Shown one piece after another: positions 8,902-23,300 of a DNA stretch of 32,842 nucleotides (within the stretch, counting starts at the first letter, position 1; every line of letters begins with the position of its first letter). The notes under the pieces were generated by a model. That model had not been told where the DNA came from. It made no database searches and saw only the letters and a list, made by a program, of their open reading frames with translations. A program made the translations under genes and the position numbers. Source of the DNA: Silene noctiflora (lineage: Eukaryota; Streptophyta; Magnoliopsida; Caryophyllales; Caryophyllaceae); NCBI GenBank assembly GCA_009801015.1, contig VHZZ01000053.1, positions 93,230 to 126,071 on the forward strand, written 5' to 3'.

Positions 8902-10452
8902 TGGTTGAAAAATTATATGCAGCTTTATTGATTACTATTTGGCGATTAAAATTTTGGATTGTAGACATTTCAGTTACACTAATTTCGTAAGTTGAAAGAT
9001 TTTTTACATCTCATCCAAGTTATTTATCAGCTTTTTGCTTTTCAAACTTTGAAATGCATTTTTAAAAAAATAACTGTACCCTATCCGATATTAATAGCCT
9101 ACATAGGCTTTGATGGTGATTTTGATTTACACAAGACAACAAATATGGCGTTTTTATGGGTGAATTTTATACGATGTAGAACTTTTTCAGTTAGTTATTG
9201 ACGTTTTTCGGTGGCCATGGGGGTTCGATGCTCTTTACTGACCAAAATGAGTAATGTGATGACTATCATCTGGACATTATAATGGACAACTACTTTACTT
9301 TAGGTCATTTCTCTAAGTTAAAAGCTATGCTACTTCGACACTTCATATGAACTCACGTACCTGTATCCGACACTTAATCCTGGGACCATTTATATGACAC
9401 TGAGACATTTCTTGTAATTTGCTCCTGCAAATTATGGGGTAATGGAAGCAGAGGTCGGGTGTCCCTACACGGAGAGAATGTTTATGGATGAACCAAAATG
9501 ATATACAATCGTGTCATAATCTCTTGGATTATAGTGCTCTAAAAAATGAGAGTTGTGTACAGTAAACTTAAATTTGTAATTGAATTGGATTGTCGTTATC
9601 TTGGATCGCATGTTCCTGTGTTGGCAAAACGCCTTCGGAGATTAACTTATGGGAGTTTCTTTTTTTAATAGGTTTGATCGATCATCTTAATTATGAAGCA
9701 AGATACGATTATAGCATACATGTATTCACGTTCAATTTCTTTATTGATTAACTTTACTACGTCTTCGTGGCGTAAGTGTGTCTTGTGGCAGATACCTCTC
9801 TGAAGCTCAATTATCGAAGAAGAGAAAAGAAACGTTCGCTCATTTGGCCATCTCCGATCGTCCCTTTAAGAAGTCTATCTTGATTGACAACCCCATATGT
9901 ATTTTAACTGCTTATCCTAATAATGTATTAATAAAATCCGACTCCGATAGAGTCGGGTAGGTACTATGTAGGAAAAACTTTCTTTACTGCTGTCAAAAAA
10001 AAAACTTCTAGCATGTATTTTAACTTCATGTTCTAATTATGCAACACTGAAGTGTAAGGTCATTTTGTATGTATGGTATTTATTATAGCAACTTTTATAT
10101 TTGACCTGCTTGAGTGAATATATAAGGTGTACAAGTTGTTATGGAAAAGATGGGATTTGATTTTTGAGCTCCGCAAACTTTCTTCATATAAGCTAACTTT
10201 ATCACGTAATATATAGGTAATAAGCTTGGAAAATACACATGCTCAAAAACAATTAAAATGTGAGATAGTACATTCGATGTATGTTCCTTTTTCTCAACAA
10301 GATACCGCATGACTATATGATCACTCATGCAAAGGGTTCGGAAAAGTAAATGGTGTGTTTGGATATGAATGGCGCAACAAAAATGAAAAAAATAAACAAA
10401 GTTATGCATACAATTTAGATCTTTGTTCAATATTGGGACTGAAAAAAAGAAA

Positions 10453-10483
10453 CTCGTGTAATTTTGCACAGGTTTAAAACTAC
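10453..10483 (+). repeat. Degraded Helitron-type 3' terminus 2
   Basis: CTCGTGTA...TGCACAGG forms an imperfect hairpin followed by TTTAAAACTA, as in the intact termini at 4457 and 31723. The CTAG/CTAA end has decayed to CTAC and the next base is T two positions later. The left end is not identified. Confidence 0.4.
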
Positions 10484-11334
10484 TTGTTTACCGTTCAATG
10501 TGCTCTTCAAAGCACATTTTTTTTTACCAATACAACCACCGCAAATTGGTCCCTGAAAAAAATCCCAACCCCCATCGACATCCAGAAATATTTGTGAACA
10601 TATATATACTTTCATAGACCAATACATTAGAGAAACTTCAAATCAACCAGGCCACTGGATAACATTACTCTTTCAATATTCCGAACATCACTTGCAAAAC
10701 CAAAAAGAATCAACCACAACTAATGTCCAATGTTGTTAAAATGACTACATAAAACTCAGAATCCAGCATAAAACTCGGAATCTTGGTACTACAAATCTAC
10801 AATATCTGCAGATTTTCATCGCCTTGAGAAAGACTCGTTAATTACAACAAGAAAAATACCTTTTGAGATACAGTTTATCATACAACATTAAGGTGACTGG
10901 GTCGAGGGAATGATGCAATAATCAAAGCCTCGACGCCTACACCCAGGGCAAATGAAAAATTAAGAGTAAGAGCACAAAAACGACACAAAGTCAACGGTAA
11001 GAAGTAAGAACACAGAAATGACACTAACATTAGCTGCTTTTATACCTTCCACTGATACATTTTTCTATTATCTAACAGTATTTTGCGACTACATTTCCTC
11101 TAATAGCTACAAGAAAAAGAGTAAAAGGAAAAAAATGCTATAGCCTATTGAGAAATTAAATTACAATAATACACAGGAAACAGAGACTGTACACAAGAAT
11201 GAAGATGATGCCGCCTTCAGGCTTCAGCAAAACAAAGGTTGCGAAATGGAGAGGCGGCTCTGAACTAATAACTAATAATTGACTGTTTGAAAAAAGAGGG
11301 GAGAAATGAATATGCTAACGTCAACTAGTCAATT

Positions 11335-14300
11335 TCACCGATCCCAATTACCTTGGAACATGGCAGGTCTGTTCTTCAACCAAACTACCATTTCCCGCTC
11401 CAGTGGAGAGTTATTTAGGACAGCGTCTAGCATTGGACTACCGAATACTTTAGGAACACGCTTGAACGACCATATCCTATCCGTAGGCCATCGTCTTTGG
11501 GGTCTCTTTTCCTGTTGAATTGGAGAACGGCATTGTATAAGGAAGTCTCACAGAAATAAAATCCTATACTGGTTTAAACACCCTCCCTAAGTTGAGGTCC
11601 CAGAATATGAGGATTGCAAGAGGTCACAAGATGGACAACCAAAAATATTGGACCGCTGAAGTGGTATAGTTTGGTGATGTAAAGACAGGAAGGAGAACAA
11701 CCAAACATAAAATATTATTTTAATTTTCAGATTTCCACAAACCTACTTTTATTTACCCTTTCCATTTTAACGGTAAAAATAGCCAATTGGTGTTACTGTT
11801 GCGCCAAAACATTTCTCCCAAACAAAGTACAAAGTCACAAGAAGAATTATTGCATAGGCATTGAATTATAGGAGTACTTTTTTGACAAGTAGATTTATTT
11901 GGGTGAAACGGCCAAGGTGCTGCAACAGAAACTACAGCACCAAAAAAGGACAAAACGACCACCAAGAATCAAATGATATTCACTAATTGGCCTTGATCAT
12001 CTTCTACCTATTTCTCTTTCAAGCAAAGGAGAATGCACGGAATCAGAACAATACACATTTTTCTTAAGCAGGTATACTATAGGATAAGAAAACTCACCAT
12101 TCTTGCAAGCATATATCGAACAGCATTGGGACCATAAGCAAGCTTTTGGCGTTGTGGCTTTTGATGCTTGGTATAAAAGGAACCAAAATCGGGTAATACC
12201 AAGCAACCCCTACTGTTTTTTGCAAGCTCGCGATCTGGGTCAGCTTTAGTCTGGTGATGCCAGTAAATAAGCTGCCCTAAACAATAGTTTTCTCCATAAG
12301 TTTTGCAGTATTCAGCGATTCCTGACAACTTAGTCGGACACTTGGGCCCAAGATCAAGAGGGCTAATGTAAACAGGAGGGGAAGTGACAGACTTGTATTC
12401 CTACACAAGAAAAAGATAATTATTATTTGCAGTCTAAGCCAGAAACTCAAGACAAGGTTTGCAAATGCAGTAATCTCTTCCTTCATTTGGATTTACTATA
12501 TTTCCAAATGGCCCAAGTTCTATATAAAGCCAAATAAACTAAGTGTGAACGGTAGAAATTTCAAGTTAGATGGAGAACGTGACTAATAGTAAGTTACTGG
12601 ACAATGGAGTCCACGTATTTTGAGAGGGTATTTTTGTTGTTTTGCTGTAAAAATTTACTCAAAATGAAATGTAGTAAATTGAATTGAACAACTAAAGAAA
12701 ACATTGTGAACCCATCTTATGGAAGGAATATTTATTGACAAAGAAACCTCACCTTTACTTTAAGGAAAGACTTGGTGTAAGCATATACGTGTATCAAATC
12801 AGCAGCAGCATCATGTCGACACTTCACTGAACTAGTTAGATTTCGGACCTCGTCTCTCAACCTTAATTGCAGAAAGCAAATATAAAGAAATGAAACAAAG
12901 AATAAGATGCAGAGCTATAAACAGTCGAATTAACATTTACCACAACAATGATTTCCGAAGTTCTTTCTCAACATTGGCTGAACTGGATGGGTCATGAGCA
13001 CGGATCTTCAGTTTAAGATCTTGTACCACGCGATTATCAACATTTGAAGCCATAGATTGAAGAAGTTCATCGACAAGAGAACCTTCACCATTCCACAAGA
13101 CAGATACCATTTCTTCAGGACTGAGCTTCTGCAATGGAGGTGGAGCTTTTTTTGCATCTCCAAAAACACATCTTAGGACATACCGCACCTGCAAGTACCA
13201 TTGATGGCCTTGAGTAAGCACAACAATATAATACTCCCTCCATGGCTCCATGAGCATTTTATATCGAACACGACAAATTTACACTGTAACTCTATTTGAA
13301 AAGGTTATAAGGTCAAAATGAGATTGGTTGACCATCAAAGGTAATGAGCGCAAGAAATATAGGATGGAGCTGGTAATAAATATTAGGGATACAGAGGAAA
13401 TAGCCTTCACATTCAGCAGATTAAATTTCTTATCTCTAATCTACCATTTATCTGGTTGTAAAAGCTATATCGGTGTGTACCAGGTATCACCCTACCACTG
13501 TACATATAAGAAGTCATAGGGTGTTTAAAAGTAGCATACGAAGGATATCCAAGAAATACCTTGTCGAGTGTGAGAGCCAAATTTTGAAGCCGCTGGCTGT
13601 ACACTCCTTCTGCCTGTCCAATAGAAATCAGAACAAGTAATTAAGCACAATTCTTCAATCTTTTGAACGGTCTGATTTTCAAATATAACACTTAGATGTC
13701 GTGCAAACTGAATCAACCTGTAATTCAGCATCACTCCTCTCCATCTCAGCAGATATTTCAAGATTATATTTCTTCTTCTCCTCCAAATTATGCTTCAGGA
13801 TTTTCTCAGGAAGTTTTATTCGCTCAAAGTTTATGAAGCGGACCTACAGCAAGAATTTACAACCACAAAGTAAGATTTGTCGAAGAGGAAGTATATACAA
13901 AATTTGGTCTAATACAAACAGACAGTACATTAACAGGTTTAACTGCTGTTAGATTTAGACAGCCGAGAATATGTACCAGGCGTGCAGAATATGCAACCAG
14001 CCAATCAGGCAAACCACCCAGCAGGCAACGTCCTAAACCAGCCCTACTCAAATCAATGTAATCCTCTTCGGAAACCCAATTTAGCTCGCACGCTTCAAGT
14101 AACAAACGCTGCTTATCCAAAAGACCATGCCACTCCTTCAGAACCTAAAGATAAAAAACCAGAAACTGATGATCAATCCAACTTCAACAGAAAATGGACG
14201 TTCAATTTGAGGAGTCTGCAAAATGAGGTCTACAAACAAGATGACATATTAAGCAGACTGAAAAACAAAATTGCATAAGCTAGTATTCCCTCATTTGAAC

Positions 14301-17300
14301 ATCAACTTAGATATATATATTTTCTCACAATACACAATATCTTCAACTTCACAGAAATGATAATATGAAAAAATTACTTCTGATATATCATGCTCGGACT
14401 CAGGTTCAAGGATCGAAATGTTGGATCCTTTAAATTTCAAAATCATGGACTTGGATCTAAAGGACACATTTTTGAAGGATCCAAGATCTAAAGTGGGACT
14501 CGGCGTTTTTTTTAATCTTTTTTCCTTATTGGTAGAGACTTTGTACTTCCATGAATCTATTAAAAAAAGAGAAAGACGAATAAAGTTCGTTCTCTGATGA
14601 AATTACGAGGAAAAAAAGAAAAAAGAAAACTGACACAAAGTTTAAAAAAAAATATAGGGAAAATAAATTACAAATCAAAATAATAACACCCAATAGGCTA
14701 CTAGCCCACACCTTAGCACCTCAACAGTCATGTCAGGGGAAAAGGAGAGAAAAAATTGATTTTCCACTTCCCCATAAAACCCACAGACAACAATGTTTGC
14801 CTCTGTTAAAAGCAAAGTAAGAAGAAATAATCTATCCCCTATATTCCATGAATAAACACACAGCCTTGCTCCGAACACCGTTCTTGCTTTCCTTCACCTT
14901 CATCAATGACTTCCAAACTGCCATATTTTTTCTCCTCGACTGCTTTCAGTCCATACACCATGTAAATTGCCTAGTCCGTTTACAACAAGATGAATATGAC
15001 TCTTATGGCCTTATTCCGTGTCCGCAACCGGGTCAACACGTATCGACACGGCTACAGCATGGTTGAATAAACAGTCCGAGCATCATAGCTTTTGATAAAT
15101 CAAACTTAACAGATTAACATTGCTTGGCTACGTATATTTGAAAAAATTAAGGTCAATGTTGGCATCAATTAACCAAGAAAGTCAAACACGGAGAGTATAG
15201 ATGGGATGAAAGAAGAACAAAAACAAACCACATATTAGTCACTGAGATTGACAAAATTTCAGGAACCATATTACCTTATCATAGGCCCCTTCTCCAGTTA
15301 AATTTAGATAGCTTCCTCGGCAAACTTGACTTCCACACAAACAAACAGAGGCTTCATATTCTTCCTTGCTCTGGAATAACAATACAATCAAATCAGCTCA
15401 TACGAGTGACTGACCTTGCGTAAATAAAGTGAGATATTGTGAATAAGAAAGCAATATGTGTACAATACCTCTGTGACTGAATTATAGTCAAAAGTGACTT
15501 CTTCACCAAATGCTATTGGGCGTACAGAATAGATTCCAATCTGATACTGACCACCTACTGCAGTAACTCTGCAATTCATTATCAAGTAAAACGCAGAAAA
15601 ACCAGAGTCAAATATTATGGTTGTCATAACAAAAGCATGAAGAAAGATCATATGGAGGTAATAGAGACTGATGTCCGCAGGTCATAAAGGAAAACATACT
15701 AGGAAGTAACCACATTTGACTTTTTCAACCATTCCACTCAATTAGGCACATTTGACATTTTCACCTCACCAAAAAATCTCAAATGGCTTATTCAATGAAA
15801 TGGAAGATATATAAAAGTCTTTTCTAGCAGATTTTAGGTTAATTGTGCATGCCATAGGAAGGAAAAGTTCCCCAGAAGTCACACATAATACGTCTTAAAA
15901 TAAACTAATAGCGTTGACTTCTAAGCAATTAGGCTTACATATAGAGAAGTGCAATCAATTGTATTTATCAAGGACCCTGGAATCTCCACCACAAAACGCA
16001 ATATACAAAGCTACAAATGATAAACCAAAAAAACGAAGAATAAAATTTACAAGCGATAACTAATGCACCAAAAACAAACAAGTGAACATCAAGAATGTTA
16101 GAGCCCTATCTTAGCAAACAGATTGTACATGTTAAAAGGCTAATCAAGTTGATAAATACTTGTATCACTAGCATCTGAGCACAATATTACGACACAGATG
16201 CCATACAACATGTCACTTAGAATTACGTTTTACGTTGATATAATTTTCACAAAAATATTCAACCTTCTAAAAATAAAGGAATACGATATAATATATTAAA
16301 AAAACTCAAAATAGTTTCAAGTCACACAAAAAGCTACATAAAAAACAACTACTTAGATGTTTGCTTGAATATTCTAAGGAACACGACAAACGGCCAAAAC
16401 TAGGTAGCATAACTCAATCTATTGCTTTGAAGCCATAATATTCTAAAATACGAACACCAATTAAGAATACCTCTTACGCGACATACTATGTGTAAGACCA
16501 ACATAACATCTTGTACAATTTTTAGCTTATATTTCCAAATTGGCCTCGTAAATCTCAAACCATATTGATGTATTAGGCAAATTAATCCTCATTTAATGTC
16601 ATATGCCTAATTCGTTTCAGCAGTGAAGACTAATATTAGGATTATGACCAAAGGAGATCTGATAAATATTTTAACAATCGGTTTCCTAAATGGCACCATC
16701 ACCCTAGTTATTTAGTTCATTAACTTATTTGGAACTATTAAAGCATTCAATATAATAGATATAAAATATAATAAACTTCGAGATAATTTTAAAAAATAGA
16801 CTGCAACAATTCTTGTGACAGAGCACAAAGGTGGGTAGGTGATTAGGTCTTATGTAACAAACAGTACATAGAGCCTGAGGAATCATGACCACAGAACATA
16901 CGTTTTTCACACATTGACTATCATATTGTGAACATACGACACTGTTCCACAGATACAGTCATACAACAGCTCAGTATTCACTACAGTTTACAGGGAAAGA
17001 GTATTCAATCAGCAAGGTGGCTGAAAGCTTTATCATAATCATTTTGAAGAACAAAGGAAGGACCAAAAATCCACGATAGAAAAGAATACTAACTTTGCTT
17101 CACAATTGGGCCGACATGAGTGACAAATGCGGCTAGCATAATTTGCTTTGTGCATTGCATCGACAACAAGTATATCATATCCATCAGCATCACCCTGTCA
17201 AGCGATACTACAGTTAATCAAAGGTGCATTGAAGTAGGTAACAGGTGTGGAGTTATGAGTAATTTATTTTTGAGTGAAGAAACACCTTCGGCCTCTCTAG

Positions 17301-20300
17301 ATATATGTTGTAGAATTCCGGAACATCTTTACTACTCCTTTGCAAGGATCGAATTCCATCTTGCTTCTCAAACCATTTCCACGCAGGATATACCTACAAA
17401 TAACCCAAAGAGCATAAATGAAATTCAAGTTCAAACAATGAAAAATGGCATTTAACTGAATTTACTACATTGGCAACCCTAGATATGAACACGATCACAA
17501 TTAAAAAGTGCAAGCAAACAAGTTCTAAGAAGGTGAGACAAATATATAAGCTAAAAGACAAAAAATGCCACTACAGACAACAAAAATCCTATGACAAATC
17601 AACATTTCCTACAGCTCATGCAAATATTATTAGAGATGGCTTAGAACCACATAACAAGCCAGGCTGGATAACTACAATGACCATTTAAACCTCATATGCA
17701 TTTAATATGCGATCATCTAATTGTTCTACAGGTACTGCACTTTTGTGCAAGGTCAAAGCAACAAAAAGTTGCTGCAATACAAGCAGACACCAGTTAGAAA
17801 CTTCTTTGCCACAAGGACAGAGGTCCATTTGGTTAAAAGGGAAAGACATACCTCTCCAAGGAATTCAACAACAAAGTCATCTTCTGTGAAACCACCTTCT
17901 TTGTCACAAACAACACCAAGCCCCTAATCAACATAAAAAGAATATTAGGAATGTAACCATTTTGCAATTTTTTTGCCAAATAGCATCCCTATACCATTTT
18001 TATCTTCTCTATTACACTTTGATGGTTAACAGACGTCGACTCTCAGTGTATTCACATAATTTACATTGTATATTACAACGTTTTATAAATGACAATATGA
18101 AAATTACTAATTAGGTTTATTAATTCAAATGCGACAAACTTTACAATACCTTATGATATACTTGGATAATTTAATGATGAAAGTGACATCAGTTGACAAC
18201 CAAATCAAATCAGGACAATAAGTAGGAGGAAGGAAGCATCTAAGTTCTAAGCATACCATGGAAGGACAAAAGAAAGTACCTTCCGGTAACTAACATAGTT
18301 ATCTGCACGACTATGCATGGCCTGAAGAAGAGACTTGCATAACTTCACATTTCTAGTATTATGTTCTGCCGTAGCTGTTTTCAAAATTTCCTCAATGACA
18401 GGTTTAAGTTGGTATGTCATAGGTGTGCTTTCACTGCCTGTGTAATGTCTAACTTGTCTATTTAGTTCCCTCAGGACCACGTCTTCGATAAATTTATGCT
18501 TTTCCACAAGAGGCCAATCAACATCTGTCGACATAGAGTCAAGAAGAAGATTATATGTATAGGGATCAATACCATACACTTCTTGTTCTATGACCTGTTC
18601 CCCAAGCTTTTTCCTAGGTTTATATTCTTTGACTTCAGGAATATCCATATCCACCTCAGACCCATTTTTCTGAGCTCTAACTTTATCCTCATAATCATCA
18701 GGCAATGAAACTTGCATCTTACGTTGCACTTCCACTTCATCAGCTACAATGACGTACTGGTCAATTACTTCATATTTTCGAGTCACGGGAGGCACAAGAC
18801 TGGCCTTGGTCATCCGAGCACCCCATTCACGGTCATCGGGAATAAAATCAAAAGCCTCATTTTCCAAGTAGTATCTTTCTTTTGACTCAAATGTATTATT
18901 GCTTTCTGATTGGGCATCTGAATCACTTGCAGTGTCGGAGACACTTCTACTTCTACTATCACTTCCGAATTCATCAGAAGACAACTCATATTCATCAGAT
19001 GACTCACTATCTGAGTCGACTTTCTTATTCATTCTTGGAAACTTATATCCAATCTCTCTCTCAGATAAGCATTCCACATAATCACTACCACCATTATGAG
19101 AGAATGTATTATACATTCGGCTTACGGATTTTCTTTCTGATACTATTTTACTGTGCTTCTTGTTCCCAGAAGATCCACTGGTCCCATCTCTTGGTTTCCT
19201 CATCACATCATCTTCGTCCATAGCTGTGTCACAGCTCTCGTCAAAGTACGCCAAAAGTTTAGTGAGTAATTCAAACAAATGATCCATATCACTCCCATCA
19301 GGTCGATTTTTTTTCCTGCAAGGTCATGGTTCTTAAGAGTACAAAAAAGATGCACTGACAAGATGTACAACACATACCAAAAATCCAAAAACAACGTAAC
19401 GTCATGACTAAATAAGGCACGCCGTATCTTTTTACAATGTGTTGCTTTAATATAGAAACTCCTTACAACCAAATTACCAAAGGTAAGGTAATAACAGAAG
19501 ATTACCCTTGTGTCCAAACACAAACACTGTTTCTGGGTTATCCATAATGAAAATGCCGTTGATTGCATCAACCACTATTTTTACACAAATTAAGAAATAC
19601 ACGTACTTTAGTGTGGTGACTGGTGAGCCATCATGCTTTATTCCATTATACTCGAAGGCCAAACGAATGGTAATTATTTTTCATTAGAAATGGAGATCAA
19701 AGAGGATGGCACAAATATGTTCTAAAATATCCCTAATGTATTGGGCTGCATATTCCTAATTTCACACTTAAGGATTTAGAGCTACTCGTGATACTCCTAT
19801 GGTTTGTCTTTGCAAAAGAAAATTGGATGAGAAGTTGACATGATTAAGATTGAAACAGTTATATGAAGCCACGGTACGACTTTAATTGTCATATTTTCAC
19901 ACGAATTACTTGTTTATATTAATTTCCCTCACCCTTCACAACCACAGTTACAACTGCCTACACTCACCATCCTACCCATTCCCATCCTCACCTAGATCAT
20001 TCTTTCAACTCCCCTTCCACCTTTGCGCCCTATTCAAATTGAAAAAGAACGGATGAAGCATGCAGAGGCCCAACACTGAATAGTCATAACCGAAACGCCT
20101 CAAATGAGCATGTAATGCGCCTTGAAGATAAGGCACAGATAACAAAGAGCAACATATGTAATTTCCATATAATTTTATTTAAAGTGATTTCATCACGCTC
20201 TTCTCTTGCCCACATTATCCATAAATTTACTCCTTTGCATGCTAGCCTCTATAAAATAAAATAAAAATGGGTATTATTGCCAAAAAATTACTTTGAAAGT

Positions 20301-23300
20301 AGTCAGTTGTTTGAAAAAGCAATATCACCCATTGACATGGCCACTTATTCCCTCAAAGCGCCTCACACCATCTTTTAACTCAAACGGAGGGGCTATATGG
20401 AGGTGGAGCTGCTGACAAGAAGTTTTACAGGCCAAGAATGGCTGTGAGGGTCAGGAAGTTTTATGGTGGTGAGGGGTGGGATAGAGGGGGTTGCTCGAAT
20501 GCACCAACCATTAGGGTGGAAATGGAAGGCAAGAAAGAGTAAGGGAAAATCTTAAAGGGTTGTCCAAAAATGTAAATTTACTTAAATTTATGTCTTCAGA
20601 CTGGCCTCACTGGAGACATGCATATGTAACGGTGTCAACATTCCATAAATTATTTTTTTGCCAAAAGAACAGGCTTTGGCGTACCATATATACTTCACAA
20701 ACAACAATAGCAATCTAGGAACAACTGATAACTCAGACTCTCAGAGACCCTTTAGAAATTTCATACCCTAAATCTGGTAAAGCAGCATGAAATTTGCTTT
20801 CAATGAATAGCGAAATTGTAATACCCTATCTAGATGTCAGAAGGTGAGGGAAGAGCTGCTCTTCTACACGAACCCTACCCGGTACCCCTGTTCACCTCTC
20901 CCTACTAGATTCAATTACAGCACAGCAGGAGCATATCAGTACAGAATCATGTGTATTGAATTTTGTGTAAGCAAAACACCTCAAGGATATTAAATTATTA
21001 ATCACTGTATTGCTTGCTTCATTTCCCCCTCCTTGAAAATAAAACCCAACATATGTAGTCATATTTTTTTTCAATAGAAGATAGGTTACTATCAAATCAA
21101 TGGTGAAGCAAAAGAAGAGAAGAGGTCCTCATATGCAAGCACTACAAAGATGCCTGATTCCGTTTCATAAACATAATTAGGATACCCTTCCAGCCTGCCT
21201 TAAAAGCACCTGTAGCCAGAAAGAAGCTAGGAAAAAAAAAAAAAAACTCTTCCCCAGAAAAGAACACTGCTAAACCCTGAAAATGCATGGAAATTACAAT
21301 CCATCCACATATACCAAAAATAGCAAGCAGAGCACATCTCTATTCTCTGTAACTGCTACCAATCGTATGTTCTACACTTCTACCTAAGCGTTGAAATTTA
21401 GTGGTCAGCAACTCAGTGACAAATTATGTAGTTATCAAGCTTATCAGTAAGGGAAAGCCTGCAAACTATGTGTTTGACAAAAAAAAAAATGGTATGTCTG
21501 CAGAGCAAAATTAAGTTTCAACTCATAGTTGAGTCCTTTCAAGATCACATTACAAATTTATGCACTACGTTAGTAAGCATTAGACTTCGAAGGGGAACAA
21601 AATTTAAAGAAACTAAGACTAAAGGGGGAATAGACCAAATAAGAGAGAAAGAAATAAAGTGAGAGCTTACTTTACTGCCTCTTTGAACATTTTTAAGATA
21701 TCCTGTTTAGCAGCTCTCATGCCACGCCGGGAATAGTATCCACTCTTAACTCTGTTTTCAATTTCGGCAACCTATAACCAAACAATAGATGTCAAACATA
21801 AAACCAACCGAAGGTATATCAGCATATAACGCCCGCTTGTAAAAACTACCTTCCGTACTAAATAGTTAGAAGTGTTTTCCTTGGTAATCTCCTTCAAACT
21901 GAGAACTAGAAATTCCTCCATTTTCCGGTACCCACATCCAGCCTTCTTCATCGCCCAATGTCTCATACGAGCTTCACGGGCTTGTACTAATGCAGACTTC
22001 CTGGTATCACCTATTTTTGTACGTTTATATGTTATTTGTCTGAATGACTGGTTATTTGCACCTCTTTTCTCGACCCTCTCAAAATAATCTTTCAGCCCAC
22101 TGGACTCATCCACGTAACTTTCATGACTTGATTTCATAACTGAAGATGCTTGTTCAGAAATTTGTTTCAGACTCCTTGTCCTGAAATATGACTCATCAAT
22201 AGTCCTTCGCTCTTTCACCCAGGTTACATTGGGAAATCTGATTATTAACTCCTCAAATTGGTTGCAACCTTTAATTTCAACAGAGGAAATACAAGTAAAA
22301 GACTGAAGAATCTCCTCAAGCACCAAAGAGCTTATGTTAATACACCCGTCTAAAACCAAAGCCTTGATCATTTCCTTACTGTAACCCCTCTGCACAGCAC
22401 CAAAAATGGAAGTAAAAGCATAAGCGAAAGAAAGGAGACAAAATTGCAAAAACGACTATCAACAACAGATAAGATGTACTACCTTCATACCAAATTTACT
22501 GTCTCCATTTGATTTGATTCCAATAGTTAAATTTCAATTTTAACCATTATTTTCCCAAACAAAAGAAACAATATAGTGCAAATTTTGTCATGTTTGCCAT
22601 GTTGGTTTATCAATAATCTATTTTCATATAATCATTTTTTAAAAAATTGCAAGAATTGTGTATTGTAAAAAAAATGATAGTCATGTTGACATTGTCTGAC
22701 CACTAAAGTCAAATGAGGTCAATAAAAAATGGGATAGAAGGAGTACAAAATCTCACCATAATGCTCTCAGCTGTAGAATCAGAGCAGTTTGCACCAACAG
22801 TTGATAAGTCAACCCGGATGCTCATGTTTTTGTAAAATCCTACTGAATCTCTCCAATGCTTGCAAGTTGAAGCAGCAAATACGAGGGACTTAACATCAGA
22901 TCTAAGAAAATGGAAAATCCGTGATAAGATATGACCATCCAGTAGACCCCAGCTCCCAAGTGCCGATTCAGAATGTCCATCTCCTTCTTTGCAGAAAGCA
23001 ACATTGCTACATAAATCGTCGAAAGAGACATCGCTGTAGCAACAAGTAGGTAAGACTTCACTGATTTCATCTTCGTCAACTCCACTAGTTAAAGTCCGAC
23101 ATCTCTTTCTACCATGTGCATCATCCTCGTGAAGTGTAGAGCATTCATTTTCTGTATTATAGGCCCATAATCAAGGAAAGCAAAAATTAAAATATAACAC
23201 CAGTATATTGAAAGCATAGTCCAGAATGTTGTTTACAAAAGATGCCAACTTTTTCAATGGTATGTTTTACTCCTAAGACAAGGGAAATTACAAGACAAAA

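Larger units (their letters stand above)
8550..11334. other. Intergenic region between convergent genes
   Basis: The receptor-kinase 3' UTR probably occupies the first few hundred bases, and the 3' UTR of the minus-strand ATXR3-like gene the last few hundred (roughly 10.8-11.3 kb). In between are a 23-bp direct repeat (8793/8879), a degraded Helitron-type end near 10453-10483 and AT-rich unassigned DNA. A 60-codon open frame at 9778-9960 has no recognisable domain. I see no supported gene. Confidence 0.5.

Noticed and set aside
9778-9960. 60-codon open frame beginning MSCGRYLSEAQL
   Set aside because: No recognisable family and no transcript context; it could be a gene relic, but nothing in the sequence supports it.
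13982-14278. 98-codon plus-strand frame rich in Asn and Pro
   Set aside because: Antisense shadow of ATXR3 exon 13 (13977-14144) extended into the adjacent intron.
19860-20630. Possible old inverted-repeat element in intron 6
   Set aside because: C-rich left and G-rich right parts are suggestive, but I could not align termini or find a target duplication.
22840-23085. 81-codon frame with hydrophobic stretches (possible small membrane protein)
   Set aside because: Alternative frame of ATXR3 exon 4, whose true frame encodes the F-box-like segment.
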